Assembly: GCA_002083435.1 (NCBI GenBank)
Contig: LWDJ01000050.1
Location: forward strand, 124,001 to 188,000
Source of the DNA: Proteobacteria bacterium SG_bin6
GTDB lineage: Bacteria; Pseudomonadota; Alphaproteobacteria; Sphingomonadales; Sphingomonadaceae
Length of the DNA: 64,000 nucleotides
Direction of reading: 5' to 3'
Shown here: in pieces, positions 7,334 through 16,752 of the stretch
How positions within the stretch are numbered: position 1 is the first letter of the stretch
Layout of the letters: every line of letters starts with the position of its first letter
The notes under the pieces: generated by a model
Databases searched by the model: none
What the model was told of the DNA's origin: nothing
What the model saw: the letters and a program-made list of their open reading frames with translations, nothing else
Position numbers and translations under genes: made by a program

Positions 7334-9127
7334 TCAGGCGATCGCCGCCCGCGCCCGCGCTTCGACCAGCTTGTCGAGGATCGTCAGCGGTACCGCGCCG
7401 TCGCGCAGCACGTCGTGGAAGGCCTTGATGTCGAATTTCGCGCCCATGATCGCCCGCGCTTTCTCCCGCGCGCGGTTCCAGGCGATGTGGCCGAGCTTGT
7501 AGCTGCACGCCTGGCCGGCCTGGGTGCAGTAACGCTCGATCTCGCGCTGCGAGCGGGGGCGGGCGAAGCCGACGGTTTCGACGAGATAGTCGGTCGCCTG
7601 CTCGCGGGTCCAACGCTTGGCGTGGATGCCGGTGTCGGCCACCAGCCGCGCGGCGCGGAACAGATAGCTTTGGAGATAGCCCGCGCGCTCGATCGCGCCG
7701 TTATAGCCGCCCAGCTCGTCGGCCAGTTGCTCGGCATAGAGCGCCCAGCCTTCCGAATAGGCGCTGAAGAACGACAGCCGGCGCAGCAGCGGCGTCTTCA
7801 GCCCGGCGACGATGCTCAGCTGGGTATGATGCCCCGGCACGCCCTCGTGATAGGTGAGCGAGGGCAGGGTGTATTTCGGCCAGTCACCCAGATCCTTCAG
7901 GTTGATGAAGTAGATCGCCGGGCGCGAGCCATCGAGCGCGGCCAGCCGGTAATAGCCGTTCGAGGCGCCGTCCTGAATCTCCACCGGCACCGCGCGGATT
8001 TCGAGCGGGGCGGTGGGCGGGTTGTTGATCACCTGGCCGATCTTGGCCTGCATCGCCTTCACCCCGGCGTTGAGCCCGGCGAGCAGCTCGGCGCGCGCTT
8101 CGGGGGTATCGGCGTAGCGCTGTTCGGGCCGCGCGTTCAGCGCCGTCAGCCGCGCGCCGACCGAGCCCTGGGTCAACCCTTGCGCGCGCAGGATCTTGTC
8201 GAGCTCGGCGCTGATCTCGGCCACTTGCGCGCGGCCGAGCTTGTGGACCTCGTCGGGCGAGTAGCTGGTGGTCGTCGCAGCGGCGAGCGCATCGGCATAG
8301 ATCGCGTCGCCCTGCGGCAGCGCCCACAGCCCGGCTTCCTTGCGGCGCGGCAGCCCCTTCACCAGCGCGATCTGGCGATCGAGCGCGGGATAGACCTTGT
8401 CGCTCAGCAAGGCCGTCGCGCGCGCGCCCCAATCACCCGCCAGGTTCGCCGCCTTGGCGCGGGTGACGAGCGAGGTGACGAGCGAGCTTTCCTCGGGCTT
8501 TACCCCGCGCAGCTTGTCGAGCTGGCCAAGCGTGAGCTCGAGCGCGAAATCGGGGGCGACATAGCCGCGCGCCGCGTCCGCGCGCTGCGTCTCGCTATCC
8601 TGGTCGAGCGCGGTCGCGAAGGCTTCGAGCCGGGCGAGATAGGCGTCGGCGTCGCCCATGTCCTTGATGACGTGCGACGAGGTGAGGAAATCGGGCACCG
8701 AGAAATAGGCGCCGCCCTGCTGGAAGATCGCATAGGGCCGGATCGTGCTCTGGATGCCGTATTTGGCGGCACCCTTCAGCCCGCTGTTGAGCGAATAGAG
8801 CACGACCTCACGGTTCAGCTTGCCCTCGGCGGTGAGGCTCGCGGGGTCCACCGCCTCGATCGCGGCGATCGCGGCCTTGCCGCGCGTTACCTGACGCGCG
8901 CGCCCGGCGAGCGAATAATCGTCGAGCTTGCGACGCAGCGCCGCGCGCGGGCCGCGATCGAGCCCCAGTTGCGTCGCGCCTTCGGGGCTTTCGTCGATAT
9001 TCTCGTTGAAGATGCGATCGAACAGCGCGTTCAGCTTGGCGTCGCCGCCCGGCGCCTGCGCGCGTACCGGAACGCTCGCCGCGAGCGCCGCCATGCTGCC
9101 GCTCACCAAGAATTGCCGCCGATCCAT
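7334..9127 (-). CDS. Tat-exported DUF885 family peptidase-like protein, 597 aa
   Basis: The protein has the DUF885 signature HEGVPGHH at residues 427-434 (an HExxH-type zinc site) followed by FFSAYSEGWALYAE with Glu459 as the probable third ligand. Known members are predicted zinc metallopeptidases; the substrate here is unknown. The N-terminus MDRRQFLVSGSMAALAAS with a likely cut after VRAQA is a twin-arginine signal, so it should act in the periplasm. Length is typical. The open frame extends upstream to 9463, but GGGAGGA before the ATG at 9125-9127 and the signal peptide fix this start. The gene stands alone, 71 bases after the DyP-fusion gene. Confidence 0.9.
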   Translation of the reverse strand: MDRRQFLVSGSMAALAASVPVRAQAPGGDAKLNALFDRIFNENIDESPEGATQLGLDRGPRAALRRKLDDYSLAGRARQVTRGKAAIAAIEAVDPASLTAEGKLNREVVLYSLNSGLKGAAKYGIQSTIRPYAIFQQGGAYFSVPDFLTSSHVIKDMGDADAYLARLEAFATALDQDSETQRADAARGYVAPDFALELTLGQLDKLRGVKPEESSLVTSLVTRAKAANLAGDWGARATALLSDKVYPALDRQIALVKGLPRRKEAGLWALPQGDAIYADALAAATTTSYSPDEVHKLGRAQVAEISAELDKILRAQGLTQGSVGARLTALNARPEQRYADTPEARAELLAGLNAGVKAMQAKIGQVINNPPTAPLEIRAVPVEIQDGASNGYYRLAALDGSRPAIYFINLKDLGDWPKYTLPSLTYHEGVPGHHTQLSIVAGLKTPLLRRLSFFSAYSEGWALYAEQLADELGGYNGAIERAGYLQSYLFRAARLVADTGIHAKRWTREQATDYLVETVGFARPRSQREIERYCTQAGQACSYKLGHIAWNRAREKARAIMGAKFDIKAFHDVLRDGAVPLTILDKLVEARARAAIA

Positions 9128-9198
9128 GCCATTCCTCCCTAGTGTTGCCATACGCTGGCACGCCCCGGCGCCGCGAGCAAGCGTCTTGGCGTCGGCGA

Positions 9199-12057
9199 TC
9201 ACGCCGCCGCGAGCCAGCCAAGCAATGCGCGGCCGGGAAGGAAATAATAGCCGCCGCCGCGCATGGTGACGAAGCGGGGCGGGGGTTTCAGCCGCACCAG
9301 CCCGTCGCGCGTCGGGATGGTGAAGCCGCTGCCGCCGCCGGGGCCGAGCAGCGGATCGCCTTCGCCCTTCAGGCTGATCGGGCAACTGAGCGACACGATA
9401 TTGCCGTTGATCCAGGTCTGCTGGATGAATTCGAACTGCCGCTCCAGATCGCCGTTCAGGCACATGAACAGCAGCCCCGGATTGGCGCCGGGGTCGGGGG
9501 CGTAGTGGCGGCCGATCCGCATGATACGGTGGCGGTTGCTGATCGCGACTTGATCGACCGAGCCGGGATCGAGGCTGTCGCGCGGGTTGGCGCGGCGGAT
9601 ATGCGCGCCGAACGGGCAGCGCAGCCCTTCGGGGTCTTCGGCGCCCAGCCAGAAGTCGTTGGCGTCGATGATCGCCTGCTTGGCCGAGGCGCTATAGGGC
9701 GCGCGGACCAGCGCGGCGCCGTTGCGCCAGCGCCCGACCAGCTTGGCGGCGATGAAGTCGGGCGTCACCCAATAAGGCGCGCCGAGCCGGGGCGCGATCT
9801 CGGTCGCCGTCTCCGCGCAATAGCTGTTGAACGCGGCGACATCCTGTTCGAGCTGGCGCACCACCAGGAACGATCCGTCGCGCCCGATCGCGCGCTGCTG
9901 GTTGACGCCCGCCGCCGCGAAGCTGGTGTCGGGATCGAGATGCGGCAGGCGGTTCTCGGGGTCGTCCATCGGGTCCATCACTGGCCCGGGGGGCAGATTG
10001 CCGCGATTGTCGGGATAGCCCAGGATGAACTCGCCGGGTTCGACCAGATGCAGCGGATCGCCGCTGCGCAAGCCCTTGTACGTGCCCCGGATCACCGGCT
10101 GCGAACCCCCATCGGCGAAGCCGAACGGCTCGTAATTGCTGGCGCGATCGAAGCGCGCCATTTCGACGCGGTGGCTTTGGAGCACGCCGCGATGGAGCGC
10201 GGCGGTGAGCAGTTCGGCCTCGATCGCGGCGAGCGTCGGCGCGTCCTGTCCATAGACGATCAGCGCGACATCGTCGGTCTCGGCGCCCCACCACCAGCGA
10301 TCGGGCGCGGTATCGCCGCTGTCTCCCAAGATGCGCGCGCGCGCCGCCATCCCTTCGACAAAGGCGGGCGGGAAGCTGTCGAGCGCGTCGGGCGGCAGGC
10401 CGAGCGTGGCGAGCCCGGGTGCGCTGAGCCCCAATTGCACCACCGCGCGCAGCCGATCGTCGTCGCGCACGCGGCGGCCATCGCCCCAGCCGATCAGCGG
10501 CTGCAGATCGCGCAGCCAGGCGCGGGCGAGCGCGCGGTCGCGCGGCAGGCGCCACAGGCTGAACGCGGCATGTTCGAGGAAGCCGAGCCCGCCGAACAAC
10601 AGGCTCTGGATCTGCGGCGCGACGAGCGTATCCCGCGGGCGGATCGCCGAGCCGAAATGGCAGAGCCAGCTGTTCGCCTCGTCCTCGGTCATCGCGCCGG
10701 TCAGCCCGCGGCGGACGGCGGCGTTGGCGCGGATTATGTCGGTGGTCAGGCTGGGATAGGCGCTGTACCAGCAGCGCGTCGGCACCATGCTTTGCCGCGC
10801 GTAGCGTTTGAAGCGCTCGCCATCGGTCGCGCCCTGCTGGAACAGGTTGGCGCTTTTGGGGAAGCCGACGGTGTTCGACCAGACGCCGGTAAGGCCGATA
10901 TGGGCGAGGGTGATGAAATCCTCGAGATAGGCCTCCCAGCTGCCGCCATAGTTGGAGAAGAAGATGAAATCGCGCGTGCCCGGCACCGTTACCCAGCGCG
11001 CGAAATGGATCGTGCCGATCGGCCCGAGATAGCCCGGGCGGTAGAGCATCGGCGACAGCGTCGCGATCGCCCAGAAGGCGAGCCGGGCGGTGAAGGCGCG
11101 CACCCAGCCGGGCTTGCGCTCGGTGAGCGAGACCATGTGGTTGTGCGCGAAGTGGTTTTCGCGCGCCACGATCGCGCGCAGCGTGGCGCGATCGGGGTTG
11201 CGCTCGCTCACCCAGTCGCGCGCCTCGGCGCGGCGCAGCAGCCAGTAAGTGAGGCCGAGCAGCAGCGCGGTCGCGACCGCGAGGATCAGCGCGCCGCTCC
11301 ACAGCCCGTGCCAGGCGCCATGCGCCGCGCGGCGAAGCGCCTCGGGAAGATCGGGTGCTCCCCAGGCGCGGCGTACCCCCTGGACCGCCATCCACAGCAG
11401 CAGCACCAGCCCCACCGGCCACAAATAGGTGCGGATAAAGGCGAACGCGGCGGCGGGGATGATGCTCGCCAGGCCCTGCTTGGCGAAGGCCGGGGCGGCG
11501 TCTCCCGGTGGCAGCGCGCGGCCTGCGTCGCCGAGTGCCGCGCGCACCGCCTCCAGCCGGGCGAGCGCGCTCAGCCCCGCGCCTTGCGCGTTCAGCACCC
11601 CGGCGCAGCGATCGGCGAGCGCCGCCTCGGCGATGATCCGCCCGACGCTCACCCCCGGGCTGCCGCCGTGGTTCAGCCCCGGCGCGGTCCGCCAGCCAAA
11701 GCCGCAGGTGATGCTGTGCGCCTTCAGATAGGCGGCGACATTGCCGTCTCCCCAATCGCGGGCGAGCGCGAAAATCGGGCCGAGCATCCCGCCGATCGCG
11801 GTCGCCACGCGGTCGATCGCCTGCGCCTCGCTGCCGTCGGCGGAGAATTCGAGCACCAGATGCGCGCGGCCGGCGGTGAAGCTCGGCAGCGCGTGGAGGC
11901 TCAGGAAATGGGTGCCGCCGCCATCGGCATCAGTCTTGCCCAGCAGGGCGGCGAGCGCGGGCGCGATCGGGTTGCCGAGCAGGTCGATCGCCGCCTGCGC
12001 GGTCGCGAGCTTCGCCGGATCGAGCGGCGCGACGATGGTGACGAAGGCCTGGCTCAT
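9199..12057 (-). CDS. DyP-type peroxidase domain fused to a membrane N-terminal region, 952 aa
   Basis: The C-terminal half carries both DyP peroxidase hallmarks: GFADGGSQP at residues 646-654 (GxxDG motif with the catalytic Asp) and CPFGAHIRRANPR at 814-826 with His819 as the expected proximal haem ligand. Ordinary DyPs are about 300-450 residues; here about 600 residues precede the core. That part has an N-terminal globular segment (1-190), two likely membrane helices (about 211-228 and 251-275) and a further conserved-looking segment of unknown function. The ATG overlaps the P450 stop as ATGA, so the start is firm. It is the last gene of a four-gene coupled operon, suggesting a membrane-bound haem oxidation step. 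Confidence 0.85.
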   Translation of the reverse strand: MSQAFVTIVAPLDPAKLATAQAAIDLLGNPIAPALAALLGKTDADGGGTHFLSLHALPSFTAGRAHLVLEFSADGSEAQAIDRVATAIGGMLGPIFALARDWGDGNVAAYLKAHSITCGFGWRTAPGLNHGGSPGVSVGRIIAEAALADRCAGVLNAQGAGLSALARLEAVRAALGDAGRALPPGDAAPAFAKQGLASIIPAAAFAFIRTYLWPVGLVLLLWMAVQGVRRAWGAPDLPEALRRAAHGAWHGLWSGALILAVATALLLGLTYWLLRRAEARDWVSERNPDRATLRAIVARENHFAHNHMVSLTERKPGWVRAFTARLAFWAIATLSPMLYRPGYLGPIGTIHFARWVTVPGTRDFIFFSNYGGSWEAYLEDFITLAHIGLTGVWSNTVGFPKSANLFQQGATDGERFKRYARQSMVPTRCWYSAYPSLTTDIIRANAAVRRGLTGAMTEDEANSWLCHFGSAIRPRDTLVAPQIQSLLFGGLGFLEHAAFSLWRLPRDRALARAWLRDLQPLIGWGDGRRVRDDDRLRAVVQLGLSAPGLATLGLPPDALDSFPPAFVEGMAARARILGDSGDTAPDRWWWGAETDDVALIVYGQDAPTLAAIEAELLTAALHRGVLQSHRVEMARFDRASNYEPFGFADGGSQPVIRGTYKGLRSGDPLHLVEPGEFILGYPDNRGNLPPGPVMDPMDDPENRLPHLDPDTSFAAAGVNQQRAIGRDGSFLVVRQLEQDVAAFNSYCAETATEIAPRLGAPYWVTPDFIAAKLVGRWRNGAALVRAPYSASAKQAIIDANDFWLGAEDPEGLRCPFGAHIRRANPRDSLDPGSVDQVAISNRHRIMRIGRHYAPDPGANPGLLFMCLNGDLERQFEFIQQTWINGNIVSLSCPISLKGEGDPLLGPGGGSGFTIPTRDGLVRLKPPPRFVTMRGGGYYFLPGRALLGWLAAA

Positions 12058-13256
12058 AGCCCCGCCAGGCTCAGCCGGGCGTGCGCCGGGAAGGGGCCGG
12101 CCCACTCGATCGGCGCCAGCCGCTGCGGTCCGCGCGCGACCAGCCCGCCGACCAGCATCGCGATCTGCCACCGGTTGATCGCTCGCCCCGCGCACGGGTG
12201 GAGGCCGCCGCCCAGGTGGAGATAGGCGCCGCTCGGGCGATCGGGGCGCAGCGTCGCCGGATCGGGAAAGGCGTCCGGGTCGCACATCGCGGCTTGCGTC
12301 CACAGGATCAGCTGCGCCGAGGCCGGGATTTGCGTGCCGCCCAGCTCGGTCGCGCCCGCCGCCTGGCGGCCGAGCAGCGGCACATGGCACCAGCGCCGCA
12401 ACGCCTCGTCGCACCAGGCGGCCATGCGCGCCGGATCGGCGTGATCGGCGGCAACCCGCGCCAGCAGCGCGCGATCGGCGATCAGCACCGCCATCACCTT
12501 GGCGACCACGGTCGCGGTGGTGTCGATGCTGCCGACGAGCATCCCGCCCAGGCTGCGGCGGACGAGATCGTCGTCGGCGCCGGCGCGCAGCAGCTGGCCC
12601 ATCAGATCCTCACCCAGCGCGCCCGCGGCGCGGCGGCGGGTGATCTCGGTGGTGAACCAGGCGCTCAGCTGCGCGGCGGCGGCGAGCGCGCGCGCCTCCA
12701 CCGCCTTGTCGCCCGCCAGATTGAGGAAACAATGCGCGAAGATCGCCCGCGCCGCGTCGAGGAACGCGGGCTCATCGGCGGGGGCGATGCCGAACAGCGC
12801 GCGCGCGGTGCTCCCGGCGAGCGGGCGCGCATAGTCGCCAACGATGTCGATGCTATGCGCGCCGGTGCCGAGCCGCGCCGTGATCGCGCCCTCTAGCGTC
12901 GCCTGGAGCGGCGCCATCTCGACCCGGGACAGCGCCCGGTAGAGCGTCGCGCGCTCCTGCGCCAGCGGCATCGCCCGGTCCTTGCCCAGGATGAAGGGAA
13001 AGCCGATCGCCTCGAACCGATCGCCGTTCACCGGCGCGATCAGGAAATCGAGATCGCGGCGCAGCACCTCCTGCACATGATCGTGGCGCGCGACGATCAC
13101 CCTCTGCCCCAGCCGCAGCGGCTTGTTCCACAAGCGGGCGAGGGCGATGCCGATCCGCGCCGCCCACCAGCCGAGCCGCCGCGCGCGCAGCAGCTTGGCG
13201 ATCGCGCCGCCGCCCCCCGCCGGGGTGTGCCAGCTCTCCGCCGGCGCCGTCGTCAT
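12054..13256 (-). CDS. Cytochrome P450, 400 aa
   Basis: P450 landmarks are present in order: the I-helix oxygen-binding motif GSIDTT (residues 242-247), the K-helix ExxR in EALR (284-287) and the haem loop HLGGGLHPCAGRA with Cys355 as thiolate ligand. The length of 400 residues without a membrane anchor fits soluble bacterial class I P450s, which need ferredoxin and reductase; neither is encoded nearby. The start overlaps the GST-like gene stop as ATGA. The open frame extends upstream, but that overlap and the composition support this ATG. The substrate is unknown; the neighbouring GST-like and DyP proteins suggest one oxidative pathway. Confidence 0.92.
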   Translation of the reverse strand: MTTAPAESWHTPAGGGGAIAKLLRARRLGWWAARIGIALARLWNKPLRLGQRVIVARHDHVQEVLRRDLDFLIAPVNGDRFEAIGFPFILGKDRAMPLAQERATLYRALSRVEMAPLQATLEGAITARLGTGAHSIDIVGDYARPLAGSTARALFGIAPADEPAFLDAARAIFAHCFLNLAGDKAVEARALAAAAQLSAWFTTEITRRRAAGALGEDLMGQLLRAGADDDLVRRSLGGMLVGSIDTTATVVAKVMAVLIADRALLARVAADHADPARMAAWCDEALRRWCHVPLLGRQAAGATELGGTQIPASAQLILWTQAAMCDPDAFPDPATLRPDRPSGAYLHLGGGLHPCAGRAINRWQIAMLVGGLVARGPQRLAPIEWAGPFPAHARLSLAGL

Positions 13257-14038
13257 GGCAGGCCCCGATAATGCAGGCGGTTCTGGGCATAGACCGCGAG
13301 CGCATAGGCGCCGGCGGGGTGGGCGCGGTTGGCGAGCACCCAGTCGCGCAGCACCGGCGTCACTTCGTCGAGCGGGGGCGCCATGCCGCCATATTCGGGC
13401 GGGAAGACCAGCGGCGCGATCAACGCCGCCATCACGATGTCGACCCCGCCGGGGGCGTCGCCCGCCAGGAACGGGGTGCCGCGCCGGCCAAGCTCCGCCG
13501 CCACCGCGTCCAGCCCCTTGGCGAGCGCGGCAGGCGCGTCCGCCACCACTTGCGGGGTGATGCCGAGCCCGCGGCGCAGCAACGGCTCCCACAGGAAATA
13601 GAGCCAGCGCACCACCATGCGTTCCCACCACGGCGCGCCATGGATCGCGATCGGCGTCATCACCCGCCGGTCCTTCAGCACGAAATGATACACATATTGG
13701 CGCGGGTAACCGAAGAAGCTGGGGAAGATCTGGCGCAGCCAGGCGTTATTCGCCAGCCGCTCCTCGAGCGTCTCGCCATAGACCTTGGCGCCCGCCGGCG
13801 CGTGGCCGTCGATCGCGTCGAGCTGGCCGAACGGCCCCTTCCACAAGGTGCCGGGCGCCAGGATCACCGGCACCTCCACCCCCGCGCCGCGCGGCCAGGT
13901 GGCGACGATGTGGAGCAGCGGAACGTGAAGCTCCTCGTCGAAATCGAGCCCCGCGCGATCGAGCAGCCAGCGCATCAGATCGCAGCCATTGCTGATCGCG
14001 ACCGATAGCAGGCGGTAGGGCGGCGGCCCCGCGCTCAC
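13253..14038 (-). CDS. Glutathione S-transferase-like protein, 261 aa
   Basis: The N-terminus (YRLLSVAISNGCDLMRWLLDRAG) matches the first beta-alpha unit of a GST thioredoxin fold, and the C-terminal half is helical with the GST-like segment FLAGDAPGGVDIVMAALIAP, where the Asp resembles the N-capping residue of the GST hydrophobic core. The start is a GTG that overlaps the regulator stop as GTGA; no ATG is suitably placed. It is longer than a typical GST (about 200-230). It may conjugate or isomerise the product or substrate of the adjacent P450, which is inference. Confidence 0.8.
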   Translation of the reverse strand: MSAGPPPYRLLSVAISNGCDLMRWLLDRAGLDFDEELHVPLLHIVATWPRGAGVEVPVILAPGTLWKGPFGQLDAIDGHAPAGAKVYGETLEERLANNAWLRQIFPSFFGYPRQYVYHFVLKDRRVMTPIAIHGAPWWERMVVRWLYFLWEPLLRRGLGITPQVVADAPAALAKGLDAVAAELGRRGTPFLAGDAPGGVDIVMAALIAPLVFPPEYGGMAPPLDEVTPVLRDWVLANRAHPAGAYALAVYAQNRLHYRGLP

Positions 14039-16548
14039 GCCGCCACCAGCGCGCGGGCGGTGGGGGCGCAAAGCGCGAGATCGACCGCGGCGTGCATCGG
14101 CAGCCCCGCGCCGCGTTCGAGCAGCGCGTCGCGCTCGTCCGCGGGCAGCGCCGCCGAAACCACCGCGTGCGCCTCGGCGAAATCGCGCCTGGTCAGCACC
14201 GATTCGCCCGCCTGGCGGCGGCGGGCTTCGGCATGGCCGAGCAGCATCGCCGCGTCCGCCGCGCGACCCTGTTTGGCGGCGATGCACACCATCGGCAGGA
14301 AAGCGATGTAATCGAACGCCATCGCGTTCAGCCGGAACTGATCGCGCGCGATCGTCAATGCCTCGTCGAGATCGTCGGGCGTCCCCCGGCGCGCGAGCCG
14401 GCTGGCGAGTTCGGTCGCGACCTCGCACGGCACCTCGTGGCTCTGCGCGACGCCGTGCTGCACTCGGCCGAACAAGTCGCGCCACGCCGCGATCGCCGCA
14501 TCGAGATCGTCGTCGGGCTCGAAGCGCAGCGCGGTCATTTCCCAATAATTGGCAAGGCCCGGCGCGCCGACGGCGCGCAGCGCCGCGATCATCCTTGCGA
14601 ACAGCGGGCGCGCCGCCGCCGGCCCCGCCTCGCCGAGCCGCACGCACGCCTCCAGCCCCAGGCCGAGCACGCCGATCCGCGATAGCGGCCCCTGCGGCAG
14701 CAGCGCCTGGATTTCGTCGGACACGCGCCGTGCCTCCGCCAGCCGCCCGGTGAACCAGTAAGCGAACCCCTTGGACGACAGCGTGTCGATCATCATTTCG
14801 GGGTCGTTGCTGCTCGATCGCAGCGCGTCGATCGCCTCGTCGGCCAGCTCGAGCGCGGCGCTGGGTTTCAGCCGCATCAGCGCGTGCAGCCGGGCCGAAA
14901 GCAGCCGGGCGCGGATCGTCGCGGGCGTCGCCGCGCTCAGCTGCGTGATCGCCCGGTCGAGCAGCCGCTTGCCCGGCCGATCGGTGCGCATATGCGTGGT
15001 ATAGGCGACCAGCCGGTGACCCAGTTCGCGGTCGCCTTCCGCGCCATAGGCCCAATCGATCGCGGCGTTGATATTGTCGAACTCCACGCGGTAGCGGCGG
15101 ACCAGCTCGGCATCGCTGACGGGGCCGCAAAAGTCGGCGAGGATCGGCTCGGCGAGATCGGCGAAATAGGCGGCGTGGCGCCGGCGCCAAGTTGCCTGCT
15201 CCCCCGCCGCGTCGAGCTTGGCGAGCGCGAAGGCGCGCATCGTCTCGAGCAGCTGATAGCGCCGTCGCCCGTCGCCGGCCTGCACCGCGACCAGCGAACG
15301 CGCGACCAGCGCCGCCAGCGCCTCGACCACGGCATCGGCGGACAGCGTTTCGTCGGCGGCGATGGCCGAGGCGGCTTGCAACGAAAAGCTGCCGGTGAAC
15401 ACGGCGAGCCGGCGGAACAACGTCGCCTCGGCCAGGCTCAACAGGTCGTGGCTCCAGGCGAGCGTCGCGGTGAGCGTCTGGTGGCGGGGCGCGGCGCCGC
15501 GCGATCCGGTGAGCAAGGTGAAGCGATCGCTCAGCCGCGCGAGCAGTTCGGCGCTGCCGAGCATCGGCGCGCGCGCCGCCGCCATTTCGATCGCGAGCGG
15601 CAGGCGATCGAGCCGGGCGCAAATCTCCGCGACGGGCGCGCGCTCGGCCGGTTCGGCGCCGAAATCGGGGTCGATGGCGCGGGCGCGATCGAGGAACAGC
15701 GCCTCGGCCTCGTCCGGTGAGAGCGGTGGCAGGCGCCATAGCTGCTCGCCCGCGATCGCCAGCGGCTCCTGCGAGGTGACGAGCAGCCGCACCCCGGGGC
15801 ACGCCGCGCGCACCGCCGCCGCCAGTTGCGCGACATCGGCGATCAGATGCTCGGCATTGTCGATCACGATCAGGCAGTCGCGCCAGCGCAGCCGCTCGAC
15901 CAGCGCCGCGACCGGATCGGTCGCGGGGAGCGCGATCTGGAGGCATTTCGCCACCGCCTCAGGCAATTGCGGCCCCTGGGTGAGCGGGGCCAGCTCGACG
16001 AACCACACGCCATGCTCCAGCCGGTCGCGCTGGCGCCAGGCGAGTTCGAGCGCCGCGCGCGTCTTGCCCATGCCGCCGGGGCCGACGATCGTCACCAGCC
16101 CATGGTCCCGCAGGCGGTCGGCGATCGCGGCGAGATCGTCGTCACGGCCGACCAAAGTCGCCGCCGGGCGGGGCAAGCACAGGCGGGGTGTGTCGCCGGG
16201 GGGCTCCGAAGCGGGCGCCGCCGCGCCTTCGCGCGTCACCGCCGCGCGGAAGCGATAGCCACGCCCATAGACGCTCTCGATGAAGCGCGGTGGCTTGTCG
16301 TTATCGCCCAGCGCGCGGCGCAGCTCCTTGATCACGCTGGTCAGCGCGCTTTCGGTGATCGCCATCCCGTCCCACACGGTTTCGAACAGATGGTCCTTGG
16401 TGATCAGCCGCCCCTCGGCGCGCAGCAGCACCTCGAGCACCGCGAGCGCCTTGTTGCCGATGGGAATGGGTCCGTGCGGCCCGATCAGCCGCGCGTCGAG
16501 CGGATCGAGACGGAATCGGTCGAAGACGAACGGAACATCGTCGGCCAC
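14035..16548 (-). CDS. Winged-helix transcriptional regulator with NTPase and helical-repeat domains, 837 aa
   Basis: Residues 1-105 form an OmpR/PhoB-type winged helix (ITESALTSVIKELRRALGD, then ESVYGRGYRFRAAV). A P-loop NTPase follows, with Walker A GPGGMGKT at 156-163 and Walker B CLIVIDNAEH at 225-234, as in AfsR/LuxR-type STAND regulators. The remainder to 837 is an alpha-helical repeat region likely to bind an effector or partner. There is no receiver domain and no membrane helix, so it is not a classical response regulator or CadC. It is the first gene of the GST-P450-DyP operon and is the obvious candidate to control it. Confidence 0.88.
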   Translation of the reverse strand: MADDVPFVFDRFRLDPLDARLIGPHGPIPIGNKALAVLEVLLRAEGRLITKDHLFETVWDGMAITESALTSVIKELRRALGDNDKPPRFIESVYGRGYRFRAAVTREGAAAPASEPPGDTPRLCLPRPAATLVGRDDDLAAIADRLRDHGLVTIVGPGGMGKTRAALELAWRQRDRLEHGVWFVELAPLTQGPQLPEAVAKCLQIALPATDPVAALVERLRWRDCLIVIDNAEHLIADVAQLAAAVRAACPGVRLLVTSQEPLAIAGEQLWRLPPLSPDEAEALFLDRARAIDPDFGAEPAERAPVAEICARLDRLPLAIEMAAARAPMLGSAELLARLSDRFTLLTGSRGAAPRHQTLTATLAWSHDLLSLAEATLFRRLAVFTGSFSLQAASAIAADETLSADAVVEALAALVARSLVAVQAGDGRRRYQLLETMRAFALAKLDAAGEQATWRRRHAAYFADLAEPILADFCGPVSDAELVRRYRVEFDNINAAIDWAYGAEGDRELGHRLVAYTTHMRTDRPGKRLLDRAITQLSAATPATIRARLLSARLHALMRLKPSAALELADEAIDALRSSSNDPEMMIDTLSSKGFAYWFTGRLAEARRVSDEIQALLPQGPLSRIGVLGLGLEACVRLGEAGPAAARPLFARMIAALRAVGAPGLANYWEMTALRFEPDDDLDAAIAAWRDLFGRVQHGVAQSHEVPCEVATELASRLARRGTPDDLDEALTIARDQFRLNAMAFDYIAFLPMVCIAAKQGRAADAAMLLGHAEARRRQAGESVLTRRDFAEAHAVVSAALPADERDALLERGAGLPMHAAVDLALCAPTARALVAA

Positions 16549-16649
16549 GCACGCCTCCCTCTCGAGGTGATTGCGATGGGCAATCTATCACGCGCATCGG
16601 CGAACAGGAAGCAGTCGTCAGAAAGGTTACGACGGACGGCGCCAGGCGA

Positions 16650-16670
16650 TTTCCAGAATCTTTCCAGAAT
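16650..16670. promoter_or_regulatory. Two direct repeats spaced 11 bp: candidate regulator operator
   Basis: The sequence TTTCCAGAAT occurs at 16650-16659 and again at 16661-16670, an exact 10-base repeat with an 11-bp period. OmpR/PhoB-type winged helices typically bind head-to-tail repeats one helical turn apart. The site lies in the 204-base divergent region between the winged-helix regulator gene and the urcA-like gene, about 100 bases from each start. GTCGTCAG also occurs twice nearby (16614-16621 and 16671-16678). Function as an operator is inferred. Confidence 0.45.
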
Positions 16671-16752
16671 GTCGTCAGGATTGGACGCGGCGACCCGCCT
16701 AGATGCTTGGTCACCGGCAAGGCGCCGGCAACCATCGCTCGGAGGAAATGCC

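Noticed and set aside
9142..12225. A 1027-residue plus-strand frame opposite the DyP-fusion gene
   Set aside because: Antisense to conserved DyP motifs and without recognisable protein features.
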